Positions 8,501 through 15,958 are shown, counted from the first letter of the stretch. The stretch: DNA of 35,176 nt from Desulfobacteraceae bacterium (GCA_021737225.1 JAIPEJ010000007.1:1-35176); one strand, 5' to 3'. The notes: generated by a model not told the origin, from the letters alone. Translations and numbers: made by a program.

Positions 8501-9661
8501 CTATTTGTAATTATAGGGCAGATAGGCTCTTCCCATCATTTCCCGCTGCACCACCATTTTGGACACCTGCGGGGTGCCGTCGGCAATTTCAATGGCCAGG
8601 ACATCCCTGAGGCGCTGCTCCAGGGGGTAATCCTTGGTGTAGCCGTAATGACCGTGAAGCCCTATGCAGTCACGAATCGCATTGGTTGAAAACCGCGGGG
8701 CCATCCATTTTACCATGCCGGCCTCCTTGCTGCTGGACTGCCCCTGGTCCTTTAACCACAGGGCCTTGTAACAGAGCAGCCGGACTGCTTCTAGAAGGCT
8801 GAAATGTTCAACTATCGGAAAGGATACGCCTTCGAAGGTCGCCAGGGGCCGCCCGAAGGCTTCGCGCTGCTTGACATGGGCCATGGTTTCCTCAAGGGAG
8901 ACCATGGCCGGGGCAATGGCTTCAAGGCAGAGAAAGATGCGGCTGATGTCAAATCCCTGCATGGCAAGTTTAAAGCCCTTTCCCTCCTCGCCGATCCGAT
9001 AATTCTCGGGAATCTCCACGTTCTGCAAAAAAAGCGATCCCCGGACCACGGCATTGCACCCCATATCCTCATAGGCCTGAGTGGAGACGCCGGGAAGATT
9101 GCAAGGTACGACAAAGCAGGAAACCCCCTTGGCGGTTCTGCCGGGCTCGGTGCGGGCAAAGATAAGCGCCACATCCGCATCCATAATGGCAGTAATACCG
9201 GACTTCTCTCCATTGAGCACGTAGGACGCACCTTTTTTCTCCGCACTGGTCTGAAGCGCGCCGGCATCCGTTCCGGAGTCGGGCTCGGTCAGACAGAAGG
9301 CAGGGATCTGCTCCCCCGCCATAAAGGGCTCGAGAAAGGCTTTCTGAACATCCCGGCCGGCCTGTTCCAGAAGCCCGGCGCACAAGTGACCGGCCACATG
9401 CGTTGACATTGTAATGCTGCAGTCGCCCCGGGAAAGCTCTTCGCACACAAGGCCTTCTGTGACATAGGAATCGCCCCCGCCTCCGATGTCCTCGTTGACG
9501 GAGACACCGAGAAATCCGAGATCGCCCATTTTCCTGACCAGCTCCCGGGGATAGATTTTTTTCCTGTCCCACTCCGTGTAGTGCGGTGCCAGCTCGTCCT
9601 GGGCAAATCGCCGGACTTCCTTTTGAATCATCTTTTGTTGTTTGTTGAATGCAAAATCCAT
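8501..9661 (-). CDS. aliB: Cyclohexanecarboxyl-CoA dehydrogenase-like ACAD (AliB-like), Asp base
   Basis: A 386-residue acyl-CoA dehydrogenase with LTEPDSGTD (124-132) in the FAD/substrate region and a C-terminal GHYGYTKDYPLEQRLRD (337-353). At the place of the usual catalytic Glu (xYEGT) the sequence reads IADGTPQ, so the base is Asp361. Acyl-CoA dehydrogenases acting on ring-carboxyl CoA esters in anaerobes are known for unusual catalytic aspartates. The 1,4-eliminating cyclohexene enzyme has Asp near residue 91, where this protein has Gly, so a 1,2-dehydrogenation of cyclohexanecarboxyl-CoA is the better guess. Its position between the acyl-CoA ligase and the BadI-like gene supports this. 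AAAGGA precedes ATG at 9661. Confidence 0.82.
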   Translation of the reverse strand: MDFAFNKQQKMIQKEVRRFAQDELAPHYTEWDRKKIYPRELVRKMGDLGFLGVSVNEDIGGGGDSYVTEGLVCEELSRGDCSITMSTHVAGHLCAGLLEQAGRDVQKAFLEPFMAGEQIPAFCLTEPDSGTDAGALQTSAEKKGASYVLNGEKSGITAIMDADVALIFARTEPGRTAKGVSCFVVPCNLPGVSTQAYEDMGCNAVVRGSLFLQNVEIPENYRIGEEGKGFKLAMQGFDISRIFLCLEAIAPAMVSLEETMAHVKQREAFGRPLATFEGVSFPIVEHFSLLEAVRLLCYKALWLKDQGQSSSKEAGMVKWMAPRFSTNAIRDCIGLHGHYGYTKDYPLEQRLRDVLAIEIADGTPQVSKMVVQREMMGRAYLPYNYK

Positions 9662-9725
9662 ATATGGGGTCCTTTAAATGTGCCTGTGTATCGGCAGGCC
9701 GTGAATGGTTGCGGCAAAATTGGAA

Positions 9726-11393
9726 TTATACGCTTTCCAGGTTGCCTTTTTCATAGTCCTCGACGCCCCAGTTTCTGACCTTGTAATGGATCAGTTTGCC
9801 TGTGGCCGTCATGGGAAGTTCCTCCACGAACTTATACAGCCGGGGCCGCTTATACTTGGACAGCATGGGATGGTTCTGGCAATGGGTATCCAGCTCCTTG
9901 GCCGTTAGCGAAGCATCGCTTTTGATCACATAAGCAGTAACAATCTCGCCCCATTTCTTGTCCGGAATTCCGGCCACCACGCAGCTGGATACCGCGGGGT
10001 GCTCATTTAACACCTCTTCAACCTGAACCGGGTGCACGTTTTCACCGCCGGAGATGATCATGTCATCCTTTCGGCCGACAATGGTCACAAACTCCTGCTC
10101 ATTCCAGATGGCCAGATCCCCGATGTAGAGCCAGCCTTTATAGAACTTCTTTGCGGCCTCCTCGGGTTTGTTGACATAAGCATACGCGCATTTGGCCGGC
10201 GACTTGACGATCACCTCGCCCACGGTTTCGTTGTCCTTGGGCACGGTCTCATCCGGTTCGGCAAGCCGGTCGGGGTGGAGTTCCACAACGGCCATATCAT
10301 CATCCGTGCAGGAACGGCCGGCAGATCCCGCCATTTCAGGCAGATCAAACGGCCTTAAAAACGTATTCCAGAAGGCCTCGGATGAACCGTAACCGTTAAA
10401 AATGTTTTCCGTAAGCACCTTGTGGCATTCAATACACAGGTTCTTTTCCAGGGGCGCACCCATGGTGACAATCCCTTTCAACGAACTGATATCCCTGGGG
10501 TTTTTCTCCTGCTCTTCCTTGAGCAGTTTCAGGGTGAAGGGCACTCCCGTAAGATAGGTGAGCTGGTATTTCTCCACGGAGTCCAGTACCGTGGCCGCAT
10601 CAAAATTCCTTAGAATGACGCATTGCCCGCCGATGTACAGGGTCGGGTTGGGTCCGCCGGAATACAGGCCGCCGCGGTGGAACCAGGGCGTCATGTTCAT
10701 TGTTTTGTCCTGCGGCGAGAGCGGATAATGCATGATCACGTCATGGGCACTCAGGATATCATTGATGTTGTTTAGCGGCACGCCCTTGGGCATGCCCGTG
10801 GTGCCCGAAGTATAAAGCCGGGTCACCTCGTCGTAGACATGGCTGGGCCGATCGATGCCAGGGTCCTCTGCCTGAAAACGGCCGACATAATCACTGTATG
10901 AAACAGAGCCCTCAAAAGGCACCTCCTTGCCGCTAATATCCACCATGACCACCTTTTCCGGCTTATGCGAGGCCATCTCCAAAGCCTGCCGGGCCACTTC
11001 TTTGAACTCCGCATCATAAAAATAGACCCTGGGCTTGCTGTCATCGAGAATATAGGCGGTCTCGCCCGCAGAAAGCCGGAAATTTATCGGGCAGCTGATG
11101 GCACCGAGCTTGTGCGGCGCCAGGTAGAGAAACAAAAACTCCGCGCAGTTAAGCAGCTGATGCATGACCACGTCGTCTTTTCCCACCCTGCTGTCCATCA
11201 GCGCCCGGGCCAGCTGGTTGACCTCAGCATTGAGCTCCGGATAGCTCCAGGTCTTTTCCCGGATCGGACAGGTCAGCGCATCTCTTTCGGAAAACCGGTG
11301 CACGTTGCGCATGAATCCGGCAATGTAGGTAAAGGTGTTTTCAAAGGTGTCAATAAACATCTCTGAATCATAGGTGTTGCTGTGGTGTTTCAT
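9726..11393 (-). CDS. AMP-forming acyl-CoA ligase, probably for an alicyclic or aromatic acid
   Basis: Activates a carboxylic acid to its CoA ester via an acyl-adenylate. The 555-residue ANL-family protein has the P-loop-like TRLYTSGTTGMPKG (191-204), NGYGSSEA (333-340), YIGDL with D426, the hinge GRKDDMI (440-446), SGGENVHP (448-455) and catalytic Lys533 in TATGK. No signal peptide or membrane segment is seen, so it is cytosolic. As the only ligase in the operon it should provide the entry step; cyclohexanecarboxylate (AliA role) is inferred from the adjacent AliB-, BadH- and BadI-like genes, and benzoate or another acid cannot be excluded from the sequence. GGAGA precedes ATG at 11393. Confidence 0.9.
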   Translation of the reverse strand: MKHHSNTYDSEMFIDTFENTFTYIAGFMRNVHRFSERDALTCPIREKTWSYPELNAEVNQLARALMDSRVGKDDVVMHQLLNCAEFLFLYLAPHKLGAISCPINFRLSAGETAYILDDSKPRVYFYDAEFKEVARQALEMASHKPEKVVMVDISGKEVPFEGSVSYSDYVGRFQAEDPGIDRPSHVYDEVTRLYTSGTTGMPKGVPLNNINDILSAHDVIMHYPLSPQDKTMNMTPWFHRGGLYSGGPNPTLYIGGQCVILRNFDAATVLDSVEKYQLTYLTGVPFTLKLLKEEQEKNPRDISSLKGIVTMGAPLEKNLCIECHKVLTENIFNGYGSSEAFWNTFLRPFDLPEMAGSAGRSCTDDDMAVVELHPDRLAEPDETVPKDNETVGEVIVKSPAKCAYAYVNKPEEAAKKFYKGWLYIGDLAIWNEQEFVTIVGRKDDMIISGGENVHPVQVEEVLNEHPAVSSCVVAGIPDKKWGEIVTAYVIKSDASLTAKELDTHCQNHPMLSKYKRPRLYKFVEELPMTATGKLIHYKVRNWGVEDYEKGNLESV

Positions 11394-11435
11394 CTCGTCT
11401 CCTTTTTCAACCGGCTTTTTTTGCTTTCCGGCATG

Positions 11436-12203
11436 CTAGCTGCTCATGGTGAGGCCGCCGCTCACACTGAGCGTCTGGCCGGTGATGAAATCAGCCTCTT
11501 TGGAAGCGAAAAAGACCACCGCAGCTGCAATTTCCTCGGGCGTGCCGGTGCGTCTGAGCGGAATGACCTTATCCATCTTGGACAGAACCTTCTGCGCAAA
11601 CTCGCTTTCCGCCTGCATCTGCTGGGTAAGCGGTGTATCCGTGGGCCCCGGGCATATGACATTGACCGTTATCTGGTTTCTGGCCACCTCCCGGGCAAGC
11701 GACTTGCTGAAGGATATGACAGCACCCTTGGCCCCGGCATAGACGGCCTCGCCGCTGCTGCCCACCCGGGCGGCATCCGAGCTGATATTGATGATCTTGC
11801 CGCCGTTTTTGTCGATCATGTCGTGGATGACCGCATACACACAATTGAGCACGCCCTTATAATTGATATCGATCACCTTGTCCCAGAAATCCGGAGTTGT
11901 ATCGACAAAGGGAATCATGCGGTCCCAGCCCGCGTTGTTGACCAGAACATCAATGCCCCCGAATGCTTCTTTTACCCTGGCGACCGACTGCTTGACCTTA
12001 TCCGGATCCGTGATATCGGTTTGTACCGCCATTACCTTGTGGTTCTGCTGGCTTAGTTCATCGGCTGTCTGAGCCGCGGCGGTTTCGTCAATATCAGCAA
12101 TGGCCACTTTGGCCCCCTGCCCGGCCAGGGCGGTTGAAATGGCTTTTCCAATGCCCTGGGCCCCGCCGGTTACCATTATGGTTTTGTCTTTGAGTTCAAA
12201 CAT
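11436..12203 (-). CDS. badH: 2-hydroxycyclohexanecarboxyl-CoA dehydrogenase-like SDR (BadH-like)
   Basis: NAD-dependent short-chain dehydrogenase of 255 residues. The cofactor motif TGGAQGIG is at 12-19, NNAG at 89-92, and the catalytic triad is S142, Y155, K159. Segments NNAGWD, ISSDAARVGSSGEAVYAGAKG and VICPGPTDTPL closely resemble R. palustris BadH, which oxidises 2-hydroxycyclohexanecarboxyl-CoA to the 2-oxo compound, the substrate of BadI. FabG is the general alternative, but the SDAARVGSSGEAVYA block and the operon argue against it. The start at 12203 (MFELKDKT) is chosen for its AAGGAGG 5 bases upstream, over an in-frame ATG five codons earlier that lies inside that site. The iclR gene ends 24 bases upstream. 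Confidence 0.86.
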   Translation of the reverse strand: MFELKDKTIMVTGGAQGIGKAISTALAGQGAKVAIADIDETAAAQTADELSQQNHKVMAVQTDITDPDKVKQSVARVKEAFGGIDVLVNNAGWDRMIPFVDTTPDFWDKVIDINYKGVLNCVYAVIHDMIDKNGGKIINISSDAARVGSSGEAVYAGAKGAVISFSKSLAREVARNQITVNVICPGPTDTPLTQQMQAESEFAQKVLSKMDKVIPLRRTGTPEEIAAAVVFFASKEADFITGQTLSVSGGLTMSS

Positions 12204-12227
12204 TTGCGCCTCCTTCATAAAAATTTG

Positions 12228-13010
12228 TTAATTCGGTTTGTATCCAAGCTCCCGGGAAGCCTTGTCCGCTGCTTCTCGCACCATCGGCCCGTAGCGGTCC
12301 ACATCCTCGAGCGCAAAACTAAAAATGGGGGCGGACAGGCCGATACACCCTTCAAGCTTCCCACCTGCATTAAAGACCGGGGCAGCCACACGGCGAACCC
12401 CTTCCCGCAGTTCCTGATCCTCAAAGCCATAACCGCGCTCCCGGGTTATCCGGATCTCTTCTTCCAGGCGGTCCATGTCGGTAATCGTGTAGCGGGTCAT
12501 GGCCGGCAGACCGATTTTGCCAAGCACCCGCTTTCTTTTGGCCGCATCCATCTGCGCAAGGTAGACCTTGCCAACGCTGACCGTGTGCAAATACGGAATC
12601 ACGCTGCCTGCCCGGGAATAATGCGTCATGTCCTCGGTGCCGGGGATCTGCTCCAGCAGAATCAGCTGATCCCGATCCAGGCTGGAAAGCTCAATGGTCT
12701 TTTTTGTCTTATGGGAGAGCGCCTTCATCTCATCCCAGGCGGCCTTGCGCAGTTCAAACTTCCCGGGCAGGCCGTGGCCTAAATAAAGAAATTTGACCCC
12801 GATCCTGTAGAGCCCCCGCTGACTGGACTTGTCAAGAAAACCCCGTTCGCAGAGCGTGTTTAAAATGCGAATCAGGGACTGGCGGGGAATATCCAGGTTC
12901 TCCATAAGCTCTGACAAGCCGACTTCCCGCTGGGCCGATGAGATAAACTCAAGTACATCAATTGCCCGGTGAACGGCCGGCACACTGTTTTGGGGATAGT
13001 TGGAACTCAT
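12228..13010 (-). CDS. IclR-family transcriptional regulator
   Basis: A 260-residue regulator with an N-terminal winged helix (about 10-70: SVPAVHRAIDVLEFISS..., LSELMENLDIPRQSLIRILNTL) and a C-terminal IclR effector domain (about 80-255) with SVGKVYLAQMD, RERGYGFEDQE, GVRRVAAPVF and GCIGLSAP. It is the first gene of the catabolic operon and is preceded by a sigma-70-type promoter with three 21-bp-spaced repeats over the start region, suggesting autorepression and operon control released by a CoA ester or acid. The R. palustris bad and ali genes use other regulators (BadR is MarR-type), so the control of this operon differs. AAGGAA lies 6 bases upstream of ATG at 13010. Confidence 0.95.
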   Translation of the reverse strand: MSSNYPQNSVPAVHRAIDVLEFISSAQREVGLSELMENLDIPRQSLIRILNTLCERGFLDKSSQRGLYRIGVKFLYLGHGLPGKFELRKAAWDEMKALSHKTKKTIELSSLDRDQLILLEQIPGTEDMTHYSRAGSVIPYLHTVSVGKVYLAQMDAAKRKRVLGKIGLPAMTRYTITDMDRLEEEIRITRERGYGFEDQELREGVRRVAAPVFNAGGKLEGCIGLSAPIFSFALEDVDRYGPMVREAADKASRELGYKPN

Positions 13011-13017
13011 GAAGATT

Positions 13018-13080
13018 CCTTATTTGATTAAAGCAATACCATATTTGATTTTTTAAATACCATATTTGGAATTTAAAGGG
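13018..13080 (-). promoter_or_regulatory. Triple direct-repeat operator upstream of iclR (candidate)
   Basis: Three copies of CC(A/T)TATTTG begin at 13018, 13039 and 13060, exactly 21 bp (two helical turns) apart; the two inner copies share AATACCATATTTG (13035-13047 and 13056-13068). They cover the predicted -10, the transcription start and the leader of the iclR operon. IclR proteins bind as dimers or tetramers, so same-face repeats fit cooperative repression. That IclR is the protein bound is an inference. Confidence 0.6.
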
Positions 13081-13098
13081 GGATTGGATGTTTGTCAA
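13070..13098 (-). promoter_or_regulatory. Sigma-70-type promoter of the catabolic operon
   Basis: On the minus strand a perfect -35 TTGACA (13093-13098) is followed after 17 bases by TAAATT (13070-13075), a 4 of 6 match to the -10 consensus. It lies about 60 bases upstream of the iclR start codon. It would drive the downstream genes as well, since no convincing terminator was seen between them. Confidence 0.6.
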
Positions 13099-13108
13099 CA
13101 AAAAAATG

Positions 13109-13346
13109 AGGGGTCAAGTCTGCCCTTGACTCTTTTCCCCTAAAAATAGAGCCAGTCGTCTCTGTACGGAACGAAAACTCAGGCGCCCCGGGATGAGACA
13201 GATATGCGAGCTTTTTGACAAGAAGACGCAAAAATATACAGGAATATCGGAAGGATTGACAACAGCCTGCAGGTCGAACCAAGGTGAAAAAAATATCAGG
13301 CAGGGATGGTCTTTTTTAAAAAGAGTCAAGCGCAGACTTGACCCCT
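13109..13346. repeat. Inverted pair of REP-like palindromes (BIME/MITE-like element)
   Basis: The two 28-base ends, 13109-13136 and 13319-13346, are reverse complements with one mismatch. Each arm is itself a hairpin (GGGTCAAG, 6-base loop, CTTGACTC). The 182-base interior encodes nothing recognisable. The GGGGTCAAGTCTG type of palindrome resembles REP sequences mobilised by Y1 (RAYT) transposases; no transposase gene is in the window. No clear target duplication was seen. Confidence 0.7.
13315..13346 (-). terminator. Intrinsic terminator after trkH (formed by the right REP arm)
   Basis: Read on the minus strand, the arm folds as GGGTCAAG-TCTGCG-CTTGACTC followed directly by TTTTT. It starts 8 bases after the trkH stop codon. 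A mobile-repeat arm therefore appears to serve as terminator of the trkH transcript. The left arm reads the same on the plus strand but with only four T. Confidence 0.55.
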
Positions 13347-13353
13347 TAGTTCG

Positions 13354-14793
13354 TCAGCGGATCATGCGGTAAAACAAGAACATGGTCAGTCCGAAGATTT
13401 CCAGGCGGCCCAGAAGCATTACGATGGTCAGCACCCATTTGCCGGCTGCCGGAATCGCGGCGAAATTGGAGAAAGAACCCACCGTGGAAAAACCGGGCCC
13501 GACATTTCCCATGGCCGCTGCAGATCCTGAAAACGCGGACATGATATCCACGCCCAGAAAGGTCAGCACAAGGCTGGATATAAATACCACGCAAATGTAA
13601 AGCGTGATATAAAGGAGGCCGGCTTCTACAACTCTCGGCTCTATCACCGTATTGTCAATCTTCAATGCAACGACCGCCTTGGGATGCTTCATTTTAAGAA
13701 ATTGGCAGATCATGCTTTTCCAGAAAAGTATAATCCGGTCGACCTTGATGCCGCCTGAAGTAGATCCCGCGCATGCACACTGCAGAGTGAAAAAAATCAG
13801 GATCAGGATCGAAAAACCGGGCCAGATGCTGGAGTCCGCGGTTGCAAATCCCGTGCTGGTACCCAGTGATATGACCTGGAACGCGGCAAAACGCATGGCC
13901 TCCCAAAACCCTTCAAAAACCCGCCCCCAGATATTATACCCCACAAGCAGCACCCCCACTGCCATGGCTGCAAGATAGTACCGGACCACCGAAGAGCGCC
14001 AGATTTTTCCGCTGCGATCCGTGATGCCCAGAAAAATCAGGGCAAAATGAATCCCCGAAAGGATCATGAAAACCATGATGATGCCTTCGATCACGGGACT
14101 GGCAAAATGCGCCACGCTGCTGTTTTTCGGGGAAAACCCGCCCGTGGCCACGGTGGCAAAGCTGTGGGTGACCGCGTCGAAAACCCCCATGCCGGCAACC
14201 ACCAGGCACAGGCTCTCCAGAACGGTCAGCCCGAGATATACCACCAGCAGAATCTGCAGGGTCTTTCGGGTACGGTAACGGAAGTTCTCCACTGCCAAAG
14301 ACGAGATCTCGTTTTTGTAAAGCACCATGGCTGTCTGCCCGGTGGACGGAACCACTGCAAGCATGAATACAATAATGCCGATGCCGCCGATCCATTGCGT
14401 GGTCGAACGCCACAGCAGCAATCCCGCGGGCAGCGCCTCTATATCAGACAGAATGGAGGAGCCTGTGGTGGTAAAACCGGAGACACTCTCAAACCATGCG
14501 TTTGTAAAGGTAAACGGATCGCCCCACATGATATAAGGCAGGGTTCCGATCAATGAGGACATGAGCCACCCGGCCACCACGATCACCAGGCCTTCATCGT
14601 TTTCGATGTTTTCCGCCGGCGGCACGAAAATGGCCGGAAAAATTCCGATAAGCGCCGCAACAACGGCACTGTATGAAAGCGGAAGAAGCGCGGAGTCGCC
14701 ATTGACCGCAGAGGCCGCCGCGGAGATGAAAAGAAACAGGGCGTTGAACAGAAATACAAAGCCGATATAGCGGATAATAATCTGCGCTCTCAT
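13354..14793 (-). CDS. trkH: TrkH/KtrB-type potassium uptake channel subunit
   Basis: Inner-membrane K+ translocating subunit of 479 residues with about ten to twelve hydrophobic helices. The four pore loops of the family can be read: TTTGS (108-112), ATGGF (216-220), STGFA (313-317) and GNVGPGF (429-435), each with the conserved Gly of the selectivity filter. A conserved Arg in the last helix region (LLGRLEIF, R463) is present. Such channels normally work with a cytosolic TrkA/KtrA nucleotide-binding subunit, which is not in the window. It follows a sensor-like gene by 34 bases and is probably co-transcribed with it. The intergenic gap contains a perfect 14-bp palindrome, CCCGGAATTCCGGG. Confidence 0.95.
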   Translation of the reverse strand: MRAQIIIRYIGFVFLFNALFLFISAAASAVNGDSALLPLSYSAVVAALIGIFPAIFVPPAENIENDEGLVIVVAGWLMSSLIGTLPYIMWGDPFTFTNAWFESVSGFTTTGSSILSDIEALPAGLLLWRSTTQWIGGIGIIVFMLAVVPSTGQTAMVLYKNEISSLAVENFRYRTRKTLQILLVVYLGLTVLESLCLVVAGMGVFDAVTHSFATVATGGFSPKNSSVAHFASPVIEGIIMVFMILSGIHFALIFLGITDRSGKIWRSSVVRYYLAAMAVGVLLVGYNIWGRVFEGFWEAMRFAAFQVISLGTSTGFATADSSIWPGFSILILIFFTLQCACAGSTSGGIKVDRIILFWKSMICQFLKMKHPKAVVALKIDNTVIEPRVVEAGLLYITLYICVVFISSLVLTFLGVDIMSAFSGSAAAMGNVGPGFSTVGSFSNFAAIPAAGKWVLTIVMLLGRLEIFGLTMFLFYRMIR

Positions 14794-14827
14794 AACAGCG
14801 GCCTTCCCCGGAATTCCGGGATCTCTA

Positions 14828-15598
14828 TCATTGATCGGAGCCGTGGCGGTCCATTTTCACCATCGCAGCCAGGTTGGACACGGACCCGGCCAGATCTGCA
14901 AGCTCGTCGTCAGAATCAAGCTTTACCGCGATGGGTTTCTCATGTGTCAGGAAACCCTCGATTGAACGGGTGATGGACAGAATCGGGTTGACGATATAAA
15001 GATTGACAAAAAAATTAAACAGCAAAGTAAAAACCAGGGCCGACAGGATGGCTACCAAAAGCGGCATTATGGCTCGATGAGCCTGATTTTTCAGTCCGGA
15101 TGCGGTTTTATACATTGCCTTGTCGTTAACAGACATCAACTCCTGGACCGCGCCTTTTACCGCCTTGAAAGACGGCTGCACCTCTCCAAAATACCAGTCC
15201 AGATTGCCCTCGTCGGCGGTGCCGGCTATGGGCCGGTCCCAGAATGCACTGTATTTGCCGTACAGTTTGCGGATCCGCTCCACGTAAGCCTTTTCCCCGT
15301 CAATGGTCAGATTGTTCTCCGCGGTTTCCAGGGCCTGCCGGAAATTCTCATCAGCACCCCGGATGGTCCGGCGCCCCTCTTTCCACTTGCCCGAAAGCAA
15401 AAGCAGCATGCCGCTGTCTTCACGCTCCAGGGACTCGGTCATCTTTTTGGCCGCATTGATGCTGCGGTAATTGTCATCAAGCAATGACTGGACAGAGGAA
15501 CCAATGGTTTTGAGCTGGTATATGGAAAAGGCCCCTGCCACGGCAAGCATAATCGCCAGGATCAGAAATCCCAGCATGATTTTTGTCCGGATTTTCAT
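14828..15598 (-). CDS. Membrane sensor protein ending after a HAMP domain (no output domain)
   Basis: A 256-residue protein with a first transmembrane helix at about 7-29, a periplasmic four-helix-bundle-like region (30-175), a second transmembrane helix at about 176-198 and a HAMP domain (about 199-250: NPILSITRSIEGF...DSDDELADLAGSVSNLAAMV). The layout is that of a histidine kinase or chemoreceptor input module, but the chain stops (HGSDQ) before any kinase, cyclase or signalling domain. Only 34 bases separate it from trkH, so no output domain is hidden downstream. It could be a truncated kinase or a stand-alone regulator of the K+ channel; nothing in the sequence decides. AGGAGGGG precedes ATG at 15598. 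Confidence 0.8.
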   Translation of the reverse strand: MKIRTKIMLGFLILAIMLAVAGAFSIYQLKTIGSSVQSLLDDNYRSINAAKKMTESLEREDSGMLLLLSGKWKEGRRTIRGADENFRQALETAENNLTIDGEKAYVERIRKLYGKYSAFWDRPIAGTADEGNLDWYFGEVQPSFKAVKGAVQELMSVNDKAMYKTASGLKNQAHRAIMPLLVAILSALVFTLLFNFFVNLYIVNPILSITRSIEGFLTHEKPIAVKLDSDDELADLAGSVSNLAAMVKMDRHGSDQ

Positions 15599-15706
15599 CG
15601 CCCCTCCTGGTGGATCTGTTGAAATTCACATGCGTTTTATATATGATCCTGCATCCGATTGCAAGCCGCTGATGTCTGCAGAATCCGGCCCGGAAACCAT
15701 AAAATA

Positions 15707-15733
15707 TTGACATGAAAAATTGAATGTTATAAA
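15707..15733 (+). promoter_or_regulatory. Possible promoter of a small RNA
   Basis: TTGACA (15707-15712) and TATAAA (15728-15733) with a 15-base spacer, shorter than the optimal 17. It points into the structured, gene-free stretch that ends in a strong terminator. Confidence 0.35.
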
Positions 15734-15739
15734 GAATTG

Positions 15740-15822
15740 AAATCCGGTTTCACCGGACAGACGGATCATTGAAACCTTAGTTTCCAAGCGGCCTTTCAAG
15801 ATGACCTGAAAGGCTTTTTTAT
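15740..15822 (+). ncRNA. Candidate small structured RNA upstream of rpsF
   Basis: In about 83 bases without coding potential three hairpins follow each other: TCCGGT-TTC-ACCGGA (15743-15757), GAAAC-CTTA-GTTTC (15771-15784) and the terminator stem GCCTTTCA/TGAAAGGC (15791-15814) with a T tract. A promoter-like sequence ends 6 bases before. No upstream plus-strand gene needs this terminator, since the gene to the left runs the other way. No known RNA family was recognised; the call rests on structure alone. Confidence 0.35.
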
Positions 15823-15824
15823 TT
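15791..15824 (+). terminator. Intrinsic terminator
   Basis: Perfect 8-bp stem GCCTTTCA/TGAAAGGC with an 8-base loop followed by TTTTTTATTT. It lies about 40 bases before the rpsF promoter and insulates it from upstream transcription or ends the candidate small RNA. Confidence 0.7.
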
Positions 15825-15865
15825 GCCCGAAATGCAGCCTGGGCATTGGCTGCTTTAAATTATGC

Positions 15866-15894
15866 TTGACAGAAACGATGAAAATCCGTTTAAT
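15866..15894 (+). promoter_or_regulatory. Promoter of the rpsF operon
   Basis: TTGACA (15866-15871), a 17-base spacer, and TTTAAT (15889-15894; 5 of 6 to TATAAT). It lies 78 bases upstream of the rpsF start and downstream of a terminator. Confidence 0.7.
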
Positions 15895-15927
15895 AAATGG
15901 ATTTTCACAGTTGCTTATCCTTGCTCT

Positions 15928-15958
15928 GATCCGGAGTTGATCGGGGCTATTAAAAGCC
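15928..15958 (+). promoter_or_regulatory. Possible S6:S18 autoregulatory leader element
   Basis: The rpsF leader contains GATC-CGGAGTT-GATC (15928-15942), with a CCG trinucleotide at 15931-15933, and a GGCT-ATTAAA-AGCC hairpin (15945-15958) directly before the ribosome-binding site AAAAGGAGGAGG. Leaders bound by the S6:S18 complex are known to use a CCG-containing bulge beside a hairpin; the match here is by eye and modest. Confidence 0.3.
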
